Source of the DNA: Sphaerolaimus hirsutus
Taxonomy: Eukaryota > Nematoda > Chromadorea > Monhysterida > Sphaerolaimidae
Length of the DNA stretch: 64,000 bases
Assembly (NCBI GenBank): GCA_964036195.1
Contig: OZ038450.1
Coordinates: 6,698,701 to 6,762,700 of the forward strand
Direction of reading: 5' to 3'
Notes under the pieces: model-generated
What the model was told of the DNA's origin: nothing
The model's database searches: none
The model's input: the letters and a program-made list of their open reading frames with translations, nothing else
Shown: piece by piece, positions 21,801-29,900 of the stretch
Numbering within the stretch: position 1 is the stretch's first letter
How the letters are laid out: every line of letters starts with the position of its first letter
Program-made: the position numbers and the translations under genes

Positions 21801-23873
21801 GGCCCCCACGGGTGGCACTCGCAGGCGCCCTTCTGCCGCTCCCTCTGCGCCGCCTGGCTGGCCCTCAGGCAGCATAGACTCCCTCTCATGGACTTGCTGC
21901 AAGTCTTCGTTAGGGAACCACATCTCGATTGGATTGTGCGTTTTTTTAATTTTTTTTGTTTTTGTACGGTTTGCGCGGTTTCGATAACTCCACCTTAAAT
22001 AGCGCACCGTGACAGCGGTAGCTAGAAAATCCCCCCACCATACTCCCATGTCTTACGTGAAAAATCGTTGCAAAACTTCTTTTGGAAACTTACGCATCAT
22101 TACAATAAGCCCGATGAAAAACTTGCCACCTGGGGGGCTTATTCAAGCACACCCATTCATTTGCACACGCAGAGCTACGCGATGGTGACGAACAAGCTGG
22201 ACGGCAGCTCGGCGCCAGTCCAATCCGCGGCGCAGTCGAGCGCTACGAGCAGCGCGGCGGCCGGCGGCGCAGGTGCCACTCCCAGACCCTGTAAAATGCC
22301 ATGTAGAATGTCAAATGTCATGCAAAGTGTCAATAAGTCATGTAAAATGCCCTGGAAAATGGTAATTTTCTTTACTGTTCATTTGCCATTTTACATGACT
22401 TCAGCCATTTTGCATGACACTTGACATTTTACAGGGCACTTTACAGTGTCAGGGAGTGCCTCCAGATGCAGTCGTCTGGTACCCCGCTGCAAAACTGCAC
22501 GTCGTAAGGAGAAAGCTCAGTGGCGCCCATCCAGCTGACGTGTTGTGGTTTGTCGGGTTTTCGGAAAATGTATAGGGTTCGCAATTGGCAGTGGATTCGT
22601 AGGTATCGTCTTTTGAACTGGAAAATCGTTACCTTTCTGTGGACTCTGTAACTTTGGTTCTGAATGGCCCTGCGCAAACTAGTTTTCACACGAAATTTTG
22701 AAAACTCATAAGTGCGCTTTGAACGTGTTTGAGTTTTCCACATTGAGTCATTTTTAATCTCAATCAACTGTAGTTGCGGCCACCTCATTGTAGAAAACTC
22801 AAATACTTTCTAAGCTGATTTGTGAGTTTTCGAAATTTCGTGTGAAAACTAGTGTGCGCAGGCACATTGTAACTAGGTCTCAAACGTTCAATTTGTGTTT
22901 TTGAGACCGAGACCGAAAAGGTAGGACCAGGGACGTACGCAGGATTTTTGAGCGGGGGGGGGGGGCGGATTGTATACGGAGCACGGCGAACTGGGGGGGC
23001 GGCGCCCCCCCCCCCCCTAAAATTCGGCCCTATAGTAAAGGAATGAAGCCATGGCGCTGGCGCCATTTGTAGGCGCCAGCGCCATGGCAGTATTGGCGTT
23101 GGCGCTGGCGCCAACGTATACTATATAGGTATATATTATGACCTAGGTATAGTTACTATGACCACGTGGGGCACTGTTATAATGCTGTTTGATCTGCTGA
23201 AATTATAAATTAAACAACGGGGTGGGGTTTGCGTGCTTGCGCGCCAAAAAAATTTCCAAAGTAAAACATCTACAAAATCGCTTTACAATAGTGCCATTCC
23301 TGGCAAATTTTTATGACCGGCCCGGGAACGGGGGGGCGGCCGCCCCCCCCCCCGCCCCCCCCCCCCCCCCTGCGTACGTCCTTGGGTTGAACTAAATGGT
23401 CGAGACCGAAAAGAAGACCGCGGTCTCGTTTGAACCCTTATTGTAACCCTAGTGACGAGTATTTACAGCCAGTATTATATTTACACCCTTCACTGGCATT
23501 TAATCTTCGCACAGAGGTAACGCTTTCCTGGCCTATTTTGCTCCCCAAATTAGGAATGAAAAAAACACCCACTATCTACAAAGCACATAATTTTTCAGCA
23601 TGGAGGTACGTGGCTGGCGATTTTGGCCGCAATTAGGTGAAAAGTATCAGAAATTGTTGCTCGCTAGCATTTTGTCATCAGCGAAAGACACTGACACTAA
23701 ATCGACATTGACTCCCGCGCAGCAGATGCAATCTCTGATTGGTTGGCCGCCAAAATTTGACACAATTTTTTTTGTCCGATTTTGAATTGTGATATCTTGT
23801 ACTTGTCGCAGATTTATCTACTGATGAGTCCTTGCTGGGTAGAATTTGGATGGGATGGGAACCATGGTTGTGA
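2746..23873 (+). CDS. PRKDC: DNA-dependent protein kinase catalytic subunit, C-terminal ~2,100 residues
   Basis: PI3K-like protein kinase that binds Ku-bound DNA ends in the nucleus and drives non-homologous end joining. I trace 42 exons with GT-AG borders; their phases all agree and sum to 6,297 nt (2,098 residues plus TGA). Order: HEAT-type helices, a short linker with TQ sites, FAT domain, kinase domain, regulatory segment and FATC. Diagnostic stretches are RYGDLPDI, YPFLIK, GEDLRGDARIEQMF, GIGDRHLAN, GIDFGQAF, LPIPELVPVRL and the C-terminus ESLLGRIWMGWEPWL, all matching DNA-PKcs rather than ATM, ATR or mTOR. About the first half of the protein (human is 4,128 residues) is left of the window. 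Many introns are occupied by transposons, and three are themselves single MITEs. Exon lists are in the segment entries. A second, partial, inverted copy lies at 54909-58111. Confidence 0.95.
2832..3014 (+). mobile_element. Introner MITE forming a complete PRKDC intron (first)
   Basis: The exon ends CTCACCAG, the element begins GTGGCAGTCCCGCACCCTG, and it closes with GGTGCGGTACTGCCCC plus a second CAG, after which the exon resumes with ACGAAA. Removing the element and one CAG copy restores a continuous frame reading ELTRRNLKLFRF, which aligns with human DNA-PKcs without a gap. The donor GT comes from the element; the acceptor CAG is the target duplication. Confidence 0.88.
3756..4243. mobile_element. 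hAT-type non-autonomous element, CAGGGGTCTCC ends
   Basis: Inverted ends CAGGGGTCTCC and GGAGACCCCTG, with a perfect 8-bp target duplication GTGCATGT at 3748-3755 and 4244-4251. The interior has repeated GATAGATAGCTG blocks and G and C runs, and no coding frame that looks real. It starts 27 bp after the donor of PRKDC exon 3. Relatives: 13171-13482, about 32760-32900, 37200-38100, 43690-43970, 52204-52690 and 53051 to the gap. Confidence 0.85.
4809..5540. repeat. Degenerate introner-family fragments in two PRKDC introns
   Basis: Family ends are recognisable at about 4809 (GGTGCCAGTCCCAGATCCTG), at 5350-5475 as a pair facing each other, and at about 5528 as a single end. They lie inside introns between exons 4 and 6 but not at the splice borders, so they are older or ordinary intronic insertions. 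Exon 5 (5145-5336) lies between them. Confidence 0.6.
6913..7086. mobile_element. Introner-family MITE inside PRKDC intron 9
   Basis: The left end GTGCCTGTCCTATACCCTG is preceded by CTG at 6910-6912. The right end GGTCTGGGACTGCCTC is followed by CTG at 7087-7089. The element begins 15 bp inside the intron whose donor is at 6899, so it does not itself define the intron. It supports a 3-bp CAG/CTG target duplication for the family. Confidence 0.75.
7442..7875. mobile_element. G-rich hAT-type element, CAGGGCCGTATCCAGG ends (copy 1)
   Basis: Ends CAGGGCCGTATCCAGG and CCTGGATACGTCCCTG with a perfect 8-bp target duplication CACACCCC (7434-7441 and 7876-7883). Long G and C runs sit just inside both ends, and a GCGCCATGGCG-rich palindromic core lies in the middle. 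The right duplication together with the following CCACAG forms the pyrimidine tract and 3' splice site of PRKDC exon 10. Apparent reading frames in it are repeat-derived. Confidence 0.88.
7890..9537 (+). CDS. PRKDC: PRKDC exons 10-13: linker with TQ sites and basic helix
   Basis: Exons: 7890-8084, 8992-9111, 9278-9402 and 9476-9537 (residues about 504-671). Exon 10 is Gly/Ala-rich low complexity (MAGGEYGGGLFSPTQAAGG) and exon 11 ends in PLTQQ. The position matches the human linker that carries the ABCDE autophosphorylation cluster, so these T-Q pairs are candidate PIKK target sites (inference). Exons 12-13 restore strong similarity: EELRKLRRRVDQ, then LCRTYR running into RYGDLPDI. For exon 12, phase requires the AG at 9277 (GCGCAG) rather than the earlier CCACAG. 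hAT-type elements end 14 bp and 25 bp before exons 10 and 11. Confidence 0.85.
8532..8966. mobile_element. G-rich hAT-type element (copy 2)
   Basis: Same family as 7442-7875, with perfect 8-bp target duplications GTGCATAT at 8524-8531 and 8967-8974. It ends 25 bp before PRKDC exon 11. Similarity to copy 1 runs through the whole interior (GACCAGAAAGTGACCGGAAA near the left end, AAATTTT followed by G runs near the right). Confidence 0.88.
9772..19199 (+). CDS. PRKDC: PRKDC exons 14-32: region from GDLPDI through the FAT domain
   Basis: Exons: 9772-9948, 10276-10351, 10414-10570, 10757-10868, 11102-11258, 11584-11796, 12093-12227, 12336-12440, 12882-13014, 13593-13695, 13949-14111, 14416-14602, 14976-15335, 15399-15595, 17449-17577, 17734-17804, 17862-17952, 18024-18173 and 18959-19199. 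They encode helical TPR/HEAT-like repeats of the FAT domain that clamp the kinase. Landmarks: RDFASAVDCVLSTRSRLYPP, ICLAKLYHGAGDDENL, SSAHEALLAESQGNLQLAWE and AFHPSYAARLQRILEPSRKF. Intron 10571-10756 is one introner MITE and begins with GG rather than GT. The 63-nt interval 15336-15398 is open in frame, so it could be retained. Confidence 0.9.
10571..10756 (+). mobile_element. Introner MITE forming a complete PRKDC intron (second), altered donor
   Basis: The exon ends GCGTTGCCAG. The element begins GGGCCAGTCCCAGATCATG and ends GGGTCTGGGACTGCCCG followed by the duplicated CAG. Joining CCAG to ATGTC keeps the phase (ALPDVSGDQL). The border dinucleotide is GG, not GT. The first GT that is in phase is at 10589 (GTAAAG), 18 nt inside, which would add six codons. 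Confidence 0.8.
13171..13482. mobile_element. hAT-type element in PRKDC intron before exon 23
   Basis: Begins CAGGGGTAGGAAAGG and ends GGAAGACCCCTG, flanked by perfect 8-bp duplications CACTCCAC (13163-13170 and 13483-13490). The interior has C-rich tandem blocks (CACCAAACCCCC) and GATAGATAGC-type motifs in the opposite orientation to the copy at 3756. It ends 110 bp before exon 23. Confidence 0.85.
14834..14886 (+). repeat. tRNA-like fragment (box A and box B), probably SINE or tRNA pseudogene
   Basis: GTTCCAGCGGACAGGGCGC resembles a D-arm/box A, and GTGTTCGATTCCCGC is a good box B and T-loop. The flanking GCCGCTG and CTGTGGC could pair as a weak acceptor stem. The anticodon arm is too short for a working tRNA. 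It lies in the intron before PRKDC exon 26. Confidence 0.4.
16012..17390. mobile_element. Composite repeat with GTTGTTAAAA ends and (GGGACC)n blocks
   Basis: Fills most of the largest PRKDC intron (15596-17448). The outer ends are inverted (GTTGTTAAAACGTATTTACG at the left, AAGTTCAGTACTTTTAACAAC at the right). Inside are two nested elements, 16234-16453 and 16914-17113, that start GGTTCAAACGGGACC-like and end GGTCCCGTTTGAACCC-like. Their cores are GGGACC hexamer arrays. Related outer ends are at 42913-43409 and 50055. Confidence 0.65.
18671..18906. mobile_element. MITE with inverted GTTGGCACGCTTCCA core
   Basis: Contains GTTGGAAGGGTGCCAATGAT and its inverse GTTGGCACGCTTCCAGCG about 190 bp apart, then ACGCGTGCAGGGTGTAAAGTG. 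Relatives: 24206-24440, 31628-31868, 51845-52078 and 54342-54576 (the last inside the inverted duplication). No coding capacity. Several apparent 100-150 residue reading frames on both strands are only this repeat. Confidence 0.7.
19552..21935 (+). CDS. PRKDC: PRKDC exons 33-38: protein kinase catalytic domain
   Basis: Exons: 19552-19685, 19833-19966, 20323-20421, 20669-20866, 21205-21371 and 21727-21935 (residues about 1657-1970). The ATP-site lysine is in KVYPFLIK, which ends exon 33 right at the donor. Exon 34 starts GEDLRGDARIEQMF. The catalytic loop GIGDRHLAN and the metal-binding GIDFG are both in exon 37, so the copy looks catalytically intact. Two details differ from human: Gln follows DFG where human has His, and the exon 37/38 junction encodes AFA rather than AFG (the inverted copy encodes AFG). 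Exon 38 continues LPIPELVPVRLTEQ to VREPHLDWI. Confidence 0.95.
19672..19795 (+). repeat. Tandem repeat seeded by the exon 33 / intron border
   Basis: The last bases of PRKDC exon 33 plus its donor (TATCCATTTCTCATTAAGGT) are repeated about five times with a period near 30 bp, running from the exon into the intron. The second unit carries another donor-like ATTAATGTACCG exactly 30 nt downstream (GT at 19716), in frame. Confidence 0.85.
19978..20265. mobile_element. Introner-family MITE inside PRKDC intron 34
   Basis: Left end GGGCAGTCCCAGACCCTG, right end GGGTCTGGGACTGGCACCAG. It lies within intron 19967-20322, 11 bp after the donor, and carries an extra AT-rich insert of ATCCAAATCTTAT-type repeats that makes it longer than the intron-forming copies. 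Confidence 0.75.
22173..23873 (+). CDS. PRKDC: PRKDC exons 39-42: regulatory segment and FATC tail
   Basis: Exons: 22173-22272, 22466-22547, 23599-23741 and 23812-23873 (TGA at 23871-23873). Exon 39 is Ser/Ala/Gly-rich. Exon 40 (VVWYPAAKLHVVRRKLSGAHP) matches the human segment after the kinase domain. Exon 41 has GEKYQKLLLASILSSAK, and exon 42 is the FATC motif ending GWEPWL. The intron between exons 39 and 40 is exactly one introner MITE, and the join G|AT across it is required to keep the human-like frame. The last intron before exon 41 holds an ACTAG-type MITE and a G-rich hAT element. Confidence 0.93.
22273..22465 (+). mobile_element. Introner MITE forming a complete PRKDC intron (third)
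   Basis: Exon 39 ends GGCGCAG. The element begins GTGCCACTCCCAGACCCTG and ends GTCAGGGAGTGCCTC followed by CAG, and exon 40 begins ATGCAGTC. The phase-1 join gives AGDAVVWYP, which aligns with human DNA-PKcs. Internal CATTTTAC and GTAAAATG blocks are inverted. The same intron is preserved in the inverted copy at 56315-56507. Confidence 0.9.
22928..23384. mobile_element. G-rich hAT-type element (copy 3)
   Basis: Begins CAGGGACGTACGCAGG and ends CTGCGTACGTCCTTG, flanked by imperfect 8-bp repeats (GGTAGGAC and GGTTGAAC). G and C runs near both ends differ in length from the inverted copy at 55398-55853, which shifts local reading frames. Confidence 0.75.
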
Positions 23874-24892
23874 TTTGTGATCTAGCTTTATAAAACAAAT
23901 TTTTGTACTCCGCGCACCGCATGTTATGCATTTTCTGGATGAAACACTATCATGACGTCATCATTAATACACTGAAAATTTTCCAAAAAATGTAAGATTT
24001 CATGCGCGAAGCGTATGTTTGTTGCTGTCGGCTCCGCTTTTTCTTTTTGTTTTCTTTTCTTTTTTCTGGTACATGAGTGCATAAAAAGTGGGTACATGCT
24101 CGCGCATTATCGACTAAAACATGAGTAATTTTACGCGCATACTTAGCGGTCCCCAGACTAGGAATGTGCCGTGTTACGTGATCTTGATTGAACTCCTTTG
24201 TACAGTTTTTATGAATGCCCGAGCACTGATTTATGTCTAGTGTTGGAAGCGTGCCAATGATTGTTAAATCATGCGATTTCCATAAAAAGATGTAAAAATT
24301 TATCGATGTGAATATGGTTATGAATAACCTTATAACAACAATCAATTTTGTGATCTTTTTATGAAACTCGCACGCGTTAACTATCGTTGGCATACTTCCA
24401 ACGGGAACCACGCGTGCAAGGTGTAAAGTAACCGGAGTATAGTGTATTTGTCATTATTGTCATATTGTACATATTTCAACTTCATTATTGATTTGTTTTT
24501 AGCCCAAAATTTATGCTTCTGCAAACTCTCATCGTTTCCACATTTGATCTAGAATGACTCCCATGGAGAATGGATTCCATTGCATAAAAGCACCCCTTGA
24601 ATTGCCATTGAAATTCATGAACATCTCAATGGAAAGTTTGCTATTGAATGTGAACCTATTCGTTACGTATATGAATATCAGCCAACTTATAGTCACTTGA
24701 TCGCGTTGCGTTCCGCGGCCATTATATGTAAGGCTGATTGAAGTCCTGCGTCGTTCGCTCTTGTTCGTATAGTACGCAACTGGTGATTTGGAAGTTTGCC
24801 AAGCTCACATATTGTGTATCTCAACCGGTGATGCGCATGTATCCAAATCTGTTCTTTAGGGAGAAAAAGGAGGATATCTCTGGCTGTTCCGA
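23874..24892. other. Intergenic between PRKDC and COA5
   Basis: Holds the PRKDC 3' untranslated region, a GTTGGCACGC-type MITE (24206-24440), and about 450 bp of unique sequence before the COA5 start. I see no other exon and no clear promoter element. Confidence 0.6.
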
Positions 24893-26851
24893 ATGTCTGA
24901 TACGGGAGTGGCTGGCTCTGCCCAGAGCGAACACGCCGCCGAGAAGGTAATATTTGTGACGTTTACCTTTCTTACTCTAGTTGCGCTGTATTTTCTATGT
25001 TTTGTCGTTGTTTAGATTCTAGCCTAATTTACTATAGAATTTATGCGCAAGGGTAAATATGTTGAACTAAAAATAGTGAAAATAGAATCTGGCATTCGCA
25101 GGCGGTCTTCGTCGATGAAGGGGATTTGGAAAAGTACCAAAAAGCGCACCCGGGCCGGGCGTGCGACCAGCTGCGCTACGAATTGAAACGGTGCATGCTA
25201 GACACCGATTGTGTGCGGGTTTGTCGGAAACATTTTAAATAGGTTTGACGGGCTATCACATTATGGGTACCTGCAGATCCGGGTATGCCAGGGCAAAGTT
25301 CCCGTTGTTAATTCCTTTTTCGGATTCAGGATTTGGATACATACATAATTTTTATACTGAATGTACTGTACTGTACGACAACCCCAGGGGTCGCTGAGTT
25401 TCAAAAAGGTATACAATCCGGGGAATGTACGGCTAAGGGGGGGCGATTTTGCCTACGACGACGCCAGGGTCGCTGATGCCAGCAGACTGTCGCTTTTACA
25501 GCTATCCTACGGTGCATGAATATCAAGGGAACTTTTCATACGTTTGTACAGAATTGCATGAATATCAAGGGAACTTTTCATACGTTTGTACGGAATCAAA
25601 CTGCACGTGGCGCGACCGCTAAAGTGGAACTGCACACGTGCAGTTTTTATACTTAAGCCCAGTTAACAGCGAGTTTGTTAACTGAGCTGTGGCGCAGTGC
25701 GTGAGCTTGCGCTTCCCGCGCGAGAGGTCCTGGGTTCGTTCCCGGGGCCTGAGAGGTCCTGGGTTTTCTCCCAGGGCCACTTCTCTCGTTCCCCGTGCCA
25801 CTCTCCTCCCTCAGCACCGATGATTACACACGTCGGTGCTGGCAGGCCGCCGTCTAGCCTTCCAGACCGACCGTCCAGCTGCCCGGCCACTAAATTGCAT
25901 TCGAGTTTGCGCCTTAGGGCTAGTGATAATATTTCAGCCCTACCGTATTTCTTCTAATATAACGGCACGCTGGCAATAATATGGCAGATGGGAATTATGT
26001 TGGCAGAGTGCCAAAACGCAAATATTTGAAAAATGGGGTGGAAACATCCGACGTGTTCAGAATAATGGTTCAGGGATTGTTTCCAAACTTGGTTTTGTTT
26101 GAATCGATGCTCTGATCTAAAAATGTTGCTATGTTTTATTAAAAATAGGTATTATGTTTTATTAAAAATAGGTATTACAATAAATACGGTACTTCATTAG
26201 GTGACACTTGTTTTCCAATGGAGTCTTCTTAACGCAGAGTGGCAAAACGCCGCGGCAGTGCTTCGACGAGCAAGATTCGTCCATTCCAGACCAGTGTTTC
26301 GTGCTGCGCTACCGTTTCTTCGAGTGCAAACGCTCCATGGTTGGTCTCGTCTTTGCCGAACTTGCGTGTTACATTCAAATGATGTATTTTCTGTGTGAAT
26401 GTCTAACGTTTTAAAAATGGTTATGGATATTAACTGCAGAATATTAAGCTGCTTTCTCAGAACAAATATGGCTGAGTCATTAAATACAGCTTTATGAGAC
26501 ACTACTACATCCACTACCTAGTGATGTTCCATAGGGCCCACAAATTCGTGTCAATAATATTTAACTAAATTTTGTCTGATTATGTGATTTCAACTTTCCC
26601 ATGTAATAGAGCTTTACTTAATTGTATATCGTGACACTGTTTTGACTCTTTCTGTAAAGTGTGACGCTTTTAATTTTTTTTGTGTTATTTCAGTTGACAC
26701 GGATTTCGATTTATAAGCCCAAACGTACGAAGAGGGTTACAGTTTTGTTATATCCAAGATTATAAAAACTACTTATGGCATATTCACAGCGCACGATTTT
26801 TTTCAGATCGATATGCGCACTCGTTTCCGCGGACGAAAGTGGGATACATAG
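24893..26851 (+). CDS. COA5: Cytochrome c oxidase assembly factor 5 (PET191 family)
   Basis: Small twin-CX9C protein of the mitochondrial intermembrane space needed for complex IV assembly. Four exons, all joined in phase 0: 24893-24946, 25102-25218, 26238-26339 and 26807-26851 (TAG), 105 residues. Cysteines 39 and 49 and cysteines 77 and 87 form the two CX9C pairs (CDQLRYELKRC and CFVLRYRFFEC). C55 and C65 match the other conserved cysteines. The tail RTRFRGRKWDT matches the RFRGRKGY end of human COA5. The N-terminus is about 30 residues longer than in human, and its start Met is chosen as the only one in frame in exon 1. Intron 2 carries a tRNA-like sequence and a 43-bp tandem duplication. 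Exons 1-2 recur inverted at 53564-53889. Confidence 0.93.
25514..25600 (+). repeat. 43-bp tandem duplication in COA5 intron 2
   Basis: Two adjacent near-identical copies of a unit beginning TGCATGAATATCAAGGGAAC and ending with CATACGTTTGTAC. No coding role seen. Confidence 0.85.
25684..25756 (+). repeat. tRNA-like sequence in COA5 intron 2
   Basis: Box A-like TGGCGCAGTGCGTGAGC and box B-like GGTTCGTTCCC are spaced as in a tRNA. A T-arm CTGGG/CCGGG and an anticodon-like stem CTTGC/GCGAG can form, with TCC in the anticodon position. The acceptor stem and D-stem are poor, so this is more likely a tRNA-derived SINE head or pseudogene than a working tRNA-Gly. Confidence 0.4.
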
Positions 26852-26968
26852 AATTTCGTTCATCTAAATATCTATAGTCATTAGGAATTGTGATTTTGAA
26901 GTTAACAAACAAATTACTCAGTATTTTTAATTCAAATTAATTTAATTCAATAATTAAATCCGGCCAAG
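26852..26968 (+). promoter_or_regulatory. 117-bp COA5-TTC7 spacer
   Basis: A/T-rich. It contains ATTAAA at about 26954 as a possible polyadenylation signal and a TTACTCAG that could serve as a splice acceptor about 45 bp before the TTC7 start. The start context is GGCCAAGATG. There is little room for an independent promoter plus two untranslated regions. Confidence 0.4.
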
Positions 26969-29900
26969 ATGTCAAAATTAAAAGGGATCCGTTTAGAAAA
27001 TGAAGTGGACAAATGTCGAGCGGAGTCTAATTGGCGAAGATTAGATGATTTGTTGATTTATTGCCGCGCAAAAAACAGTGGCATGGAGCCCCTGGTGCCA
27101 TTTTTAACTGGAGAATGCATTTTGGAGAAATATATAGAACAGCAATCTTCACTGTCTGACGGTTTGTGGGTGCGGTTTGCTATATTTAGTTGACGTAGGT
27201 ATTTGTCGGTAGATCAATTTTTCTAGCCGCTTCTCAAAGAACGACCTTTTCTTTTAAAAAAGTGACTCAAATTTTTTCGATCAAATAATCATGATGTATT
27301 TATATGGTGTGATACAAAATGCATTTACAGTAATTCTTCTAACAGAAGGGCATACCGCCAAAGGAATGGCAATTTTTGGCATGTTTTTGCAGATAAAAAA
27401 AGTTGAAAAATAGAACGTAAAATAGAACGGCGCTCTTCCGTTAGAAGAAATGCGATAAACAAAACACAAATTCGAACAAAAAATCAATCTCAAATTCCAG
27501 GCGTCCTCCTACCATCCAAATCGCACCTGCCGCACCTGTCCGACTCGTGCACGCAGCTGCACAGGGTGATCGCCCTGTCGGCCGACGAGTCGTCGCTGAT
27601 CCGGCCCTACGTGGTGTTGGAGACCCGCCTGCTCCTGGCCAAGTTGAATTACGTGTGCGCCGATTTTACGGCCGCCGTGGCAGAAATCGCCGCGTCCAAA
27701 TTGGATAGGGAAGAGGTTCAGTTTCAGACTTTGAGGACGCTCAGATTGGTGGCTGAAGCCTATGCGATCAAGGGTTGGATTGGGGTGTAATTTAGTTTGA
27801 AAATCTGTACTTTTGGTGTGCGGTAGTCATTTATCATTGTGTCCATTTGTTATTTACAGTATATCCTCGAATGAGTCCCCGGACGGGTTAATTTTTTCGT
27901 TTGTCTTTTGACTGGGTAGTTATTCGAAGGGAGTTCTTTTTTTATCAGAATATAAAATAAAATGCATGGTAATTATATTGTATGAATTGGTTTGAATAAG
28001 TAGCATAAACCTGTAAGCCCGAATGACAATTTCATACTTCATGCAATGAAATCAATGCTAGTGAATATCAGCTGGAAAATACATGATTGTAGGAAAACAT
28101 ACATAAGATCTTTTACGCATGGATGTCTATCCCACCCATGAAAAAGGGGGGGGGTTGAGGGGAACTTAATCGAGGATATCTGGGTGTAGGGTTGGCCGAT
28201 GTTTTTTTTAAAATGTTTTTTATTAAAAAAAACGTTTTTTTTTAAAAAAAAACATGACGTCCGAAATGTTTTTTTTTAAAAAAAAACATCGACCGAAATT
28301 TTGAGTACTAAGGACTAGGTATTTTGCAAAATTTTTGCGCGCAAGCGCGCAATTTCACACACAAATTGACATTGGTGGTTGTTTTCATTGGTTTTGTGGC
28401 ATTTTTAGTATCAAAGTATCCAATTCTATGTGCTACCATGGGTTAATAAGCCGTCATATGTTGCTGTAGTTATATAATATTGAGGTAATGTGCTTCCATG
28501 TACCTCCACAGTGTGTAACATCACTCCCAAAGTAACAACCTCCTTTTTTAACCTTGTTTCATCACTATTCCGTGCGAAACTTTACCTGAAGTCACAAACA
28601 TTCGACTATAAGGCGATAAACGAACGATATGTCGACGAAAAATGGATATTTTTGACACAAATCACCACTTATAATGCTATCCCATGGCTCAACAGCCATT
28701 ATATGGTCATATATAACATCACAGAGTATTGCAACTGTCTGATATACCTATATATGTTGACACAAGGTCATATCTGGGAGCTTTTAAAAAAAAACGTTTT
28801 TTATTAAAAAAAAACGTTTTTTTTTTTAAAAAAACGTTGTTTTTTTTAAAAAAACATCGAGTTAAAAAAAACGTTTTTTTTCCAACCCTATCTGGGTGTC
28901 TTTATTATGTCTGAATCAGGTGATATAATTTTGTTCATTGGGTATGTTAATGATCAGGTATATGAAACTGTTTATTTCATTTCCTAAATTTATCCCTCAA
29001 CATTCTGATGTAAATAGATGCCTTGCAATGCAATGCACTTAATCTCCAAATGCAAAAAAACCCTTGTCCCCAGGTCTTTCACTGGAACACAGTCCCACAT
29101 CCGGTCGATCGAGTGCAGTTCCCATCGACACGCAGATCCTGAATTGCTTTGAAAAGGCTGCTGAATTAGCCCTGGCTTATATACAGGAGCTTGAGAAATT
29201 GGCCGCTGATTTTAGTTTTTCCGTTCCTTCTCAAGGGGGTGGTGAGTTCGTGTGTGTCATTTTACATTTGTGACGGGTGGCTGAATCGAACGGATTGGCT
29301 TTCGGACTACAACGGTGCAAATCAAAGAATTTGTCGGGATTAGTGATGGAAAAGCGAAAAGCTGCTAAGTTTACGAAAGTCTCTGCTCCTTGTTGTGCTT
29401 CTTAATGGGCCCACACATACTAGTTGACATCGCTGAAAAATGTCGACTGAATGTCAACTAAATGGCACAAAAAAAACTAAAAAAATTTAAACAATCACTT
29501 AAAAGAAACAATGAAAATTAAATTTAACGATATAAAATAAACTAGGCTCTATCACATAGGAAAGTTGAAGTCACATAATTAACCATAATCAAAATTAGTT
29601 AGCACTAATTATGATGTCAACTAGTGTGTGTGGGCCCAATGCAACAAAAAGACTATTCAAATACTGCAATGAAAAAAATGCAAAAAATTATGTGAAAACT
29701 AATTCACATCTTTCAACATGACAGTTTACCACCCGACAAATGTAAAACAGTAGGAGATTTTACAAAATTTTACATCAGGCTCATCTGCGGGCACGCCGCT
29801 GCAGTCGGGCGCCGCCGGCGGGCAAGTCGGGCAGGGATCTGCGACACCTCTGAGCGCCGGCCTGGCGACCCAGCAGAAAAATACGGAGAAAATAGGTGGA

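Noticed and set aside
21607-21987. Alternative frames of 119-126 codons overlapping PRKDC exon 38
   Set aside because: One contains the real exon and the others are GC-rich shadows; only 21727-21935 fits the flanking phases and the kinase alignment.
23950-24411. 153-codon minus-strand frame (and its copy at 54371-54832)
   Set aside because: Most of it lies in a GTTGGCACGC-type MITE and flanking intergenic DNA; there is no similarity and no splice structure.
25684-25756. Functional tRNA-Gly(TCC)
   Set aside because: The acceptor and D stems do not form properly, and the sequence is inside a COA5 intron next to duplicated fragments; called a tRNA-like repeat instead.
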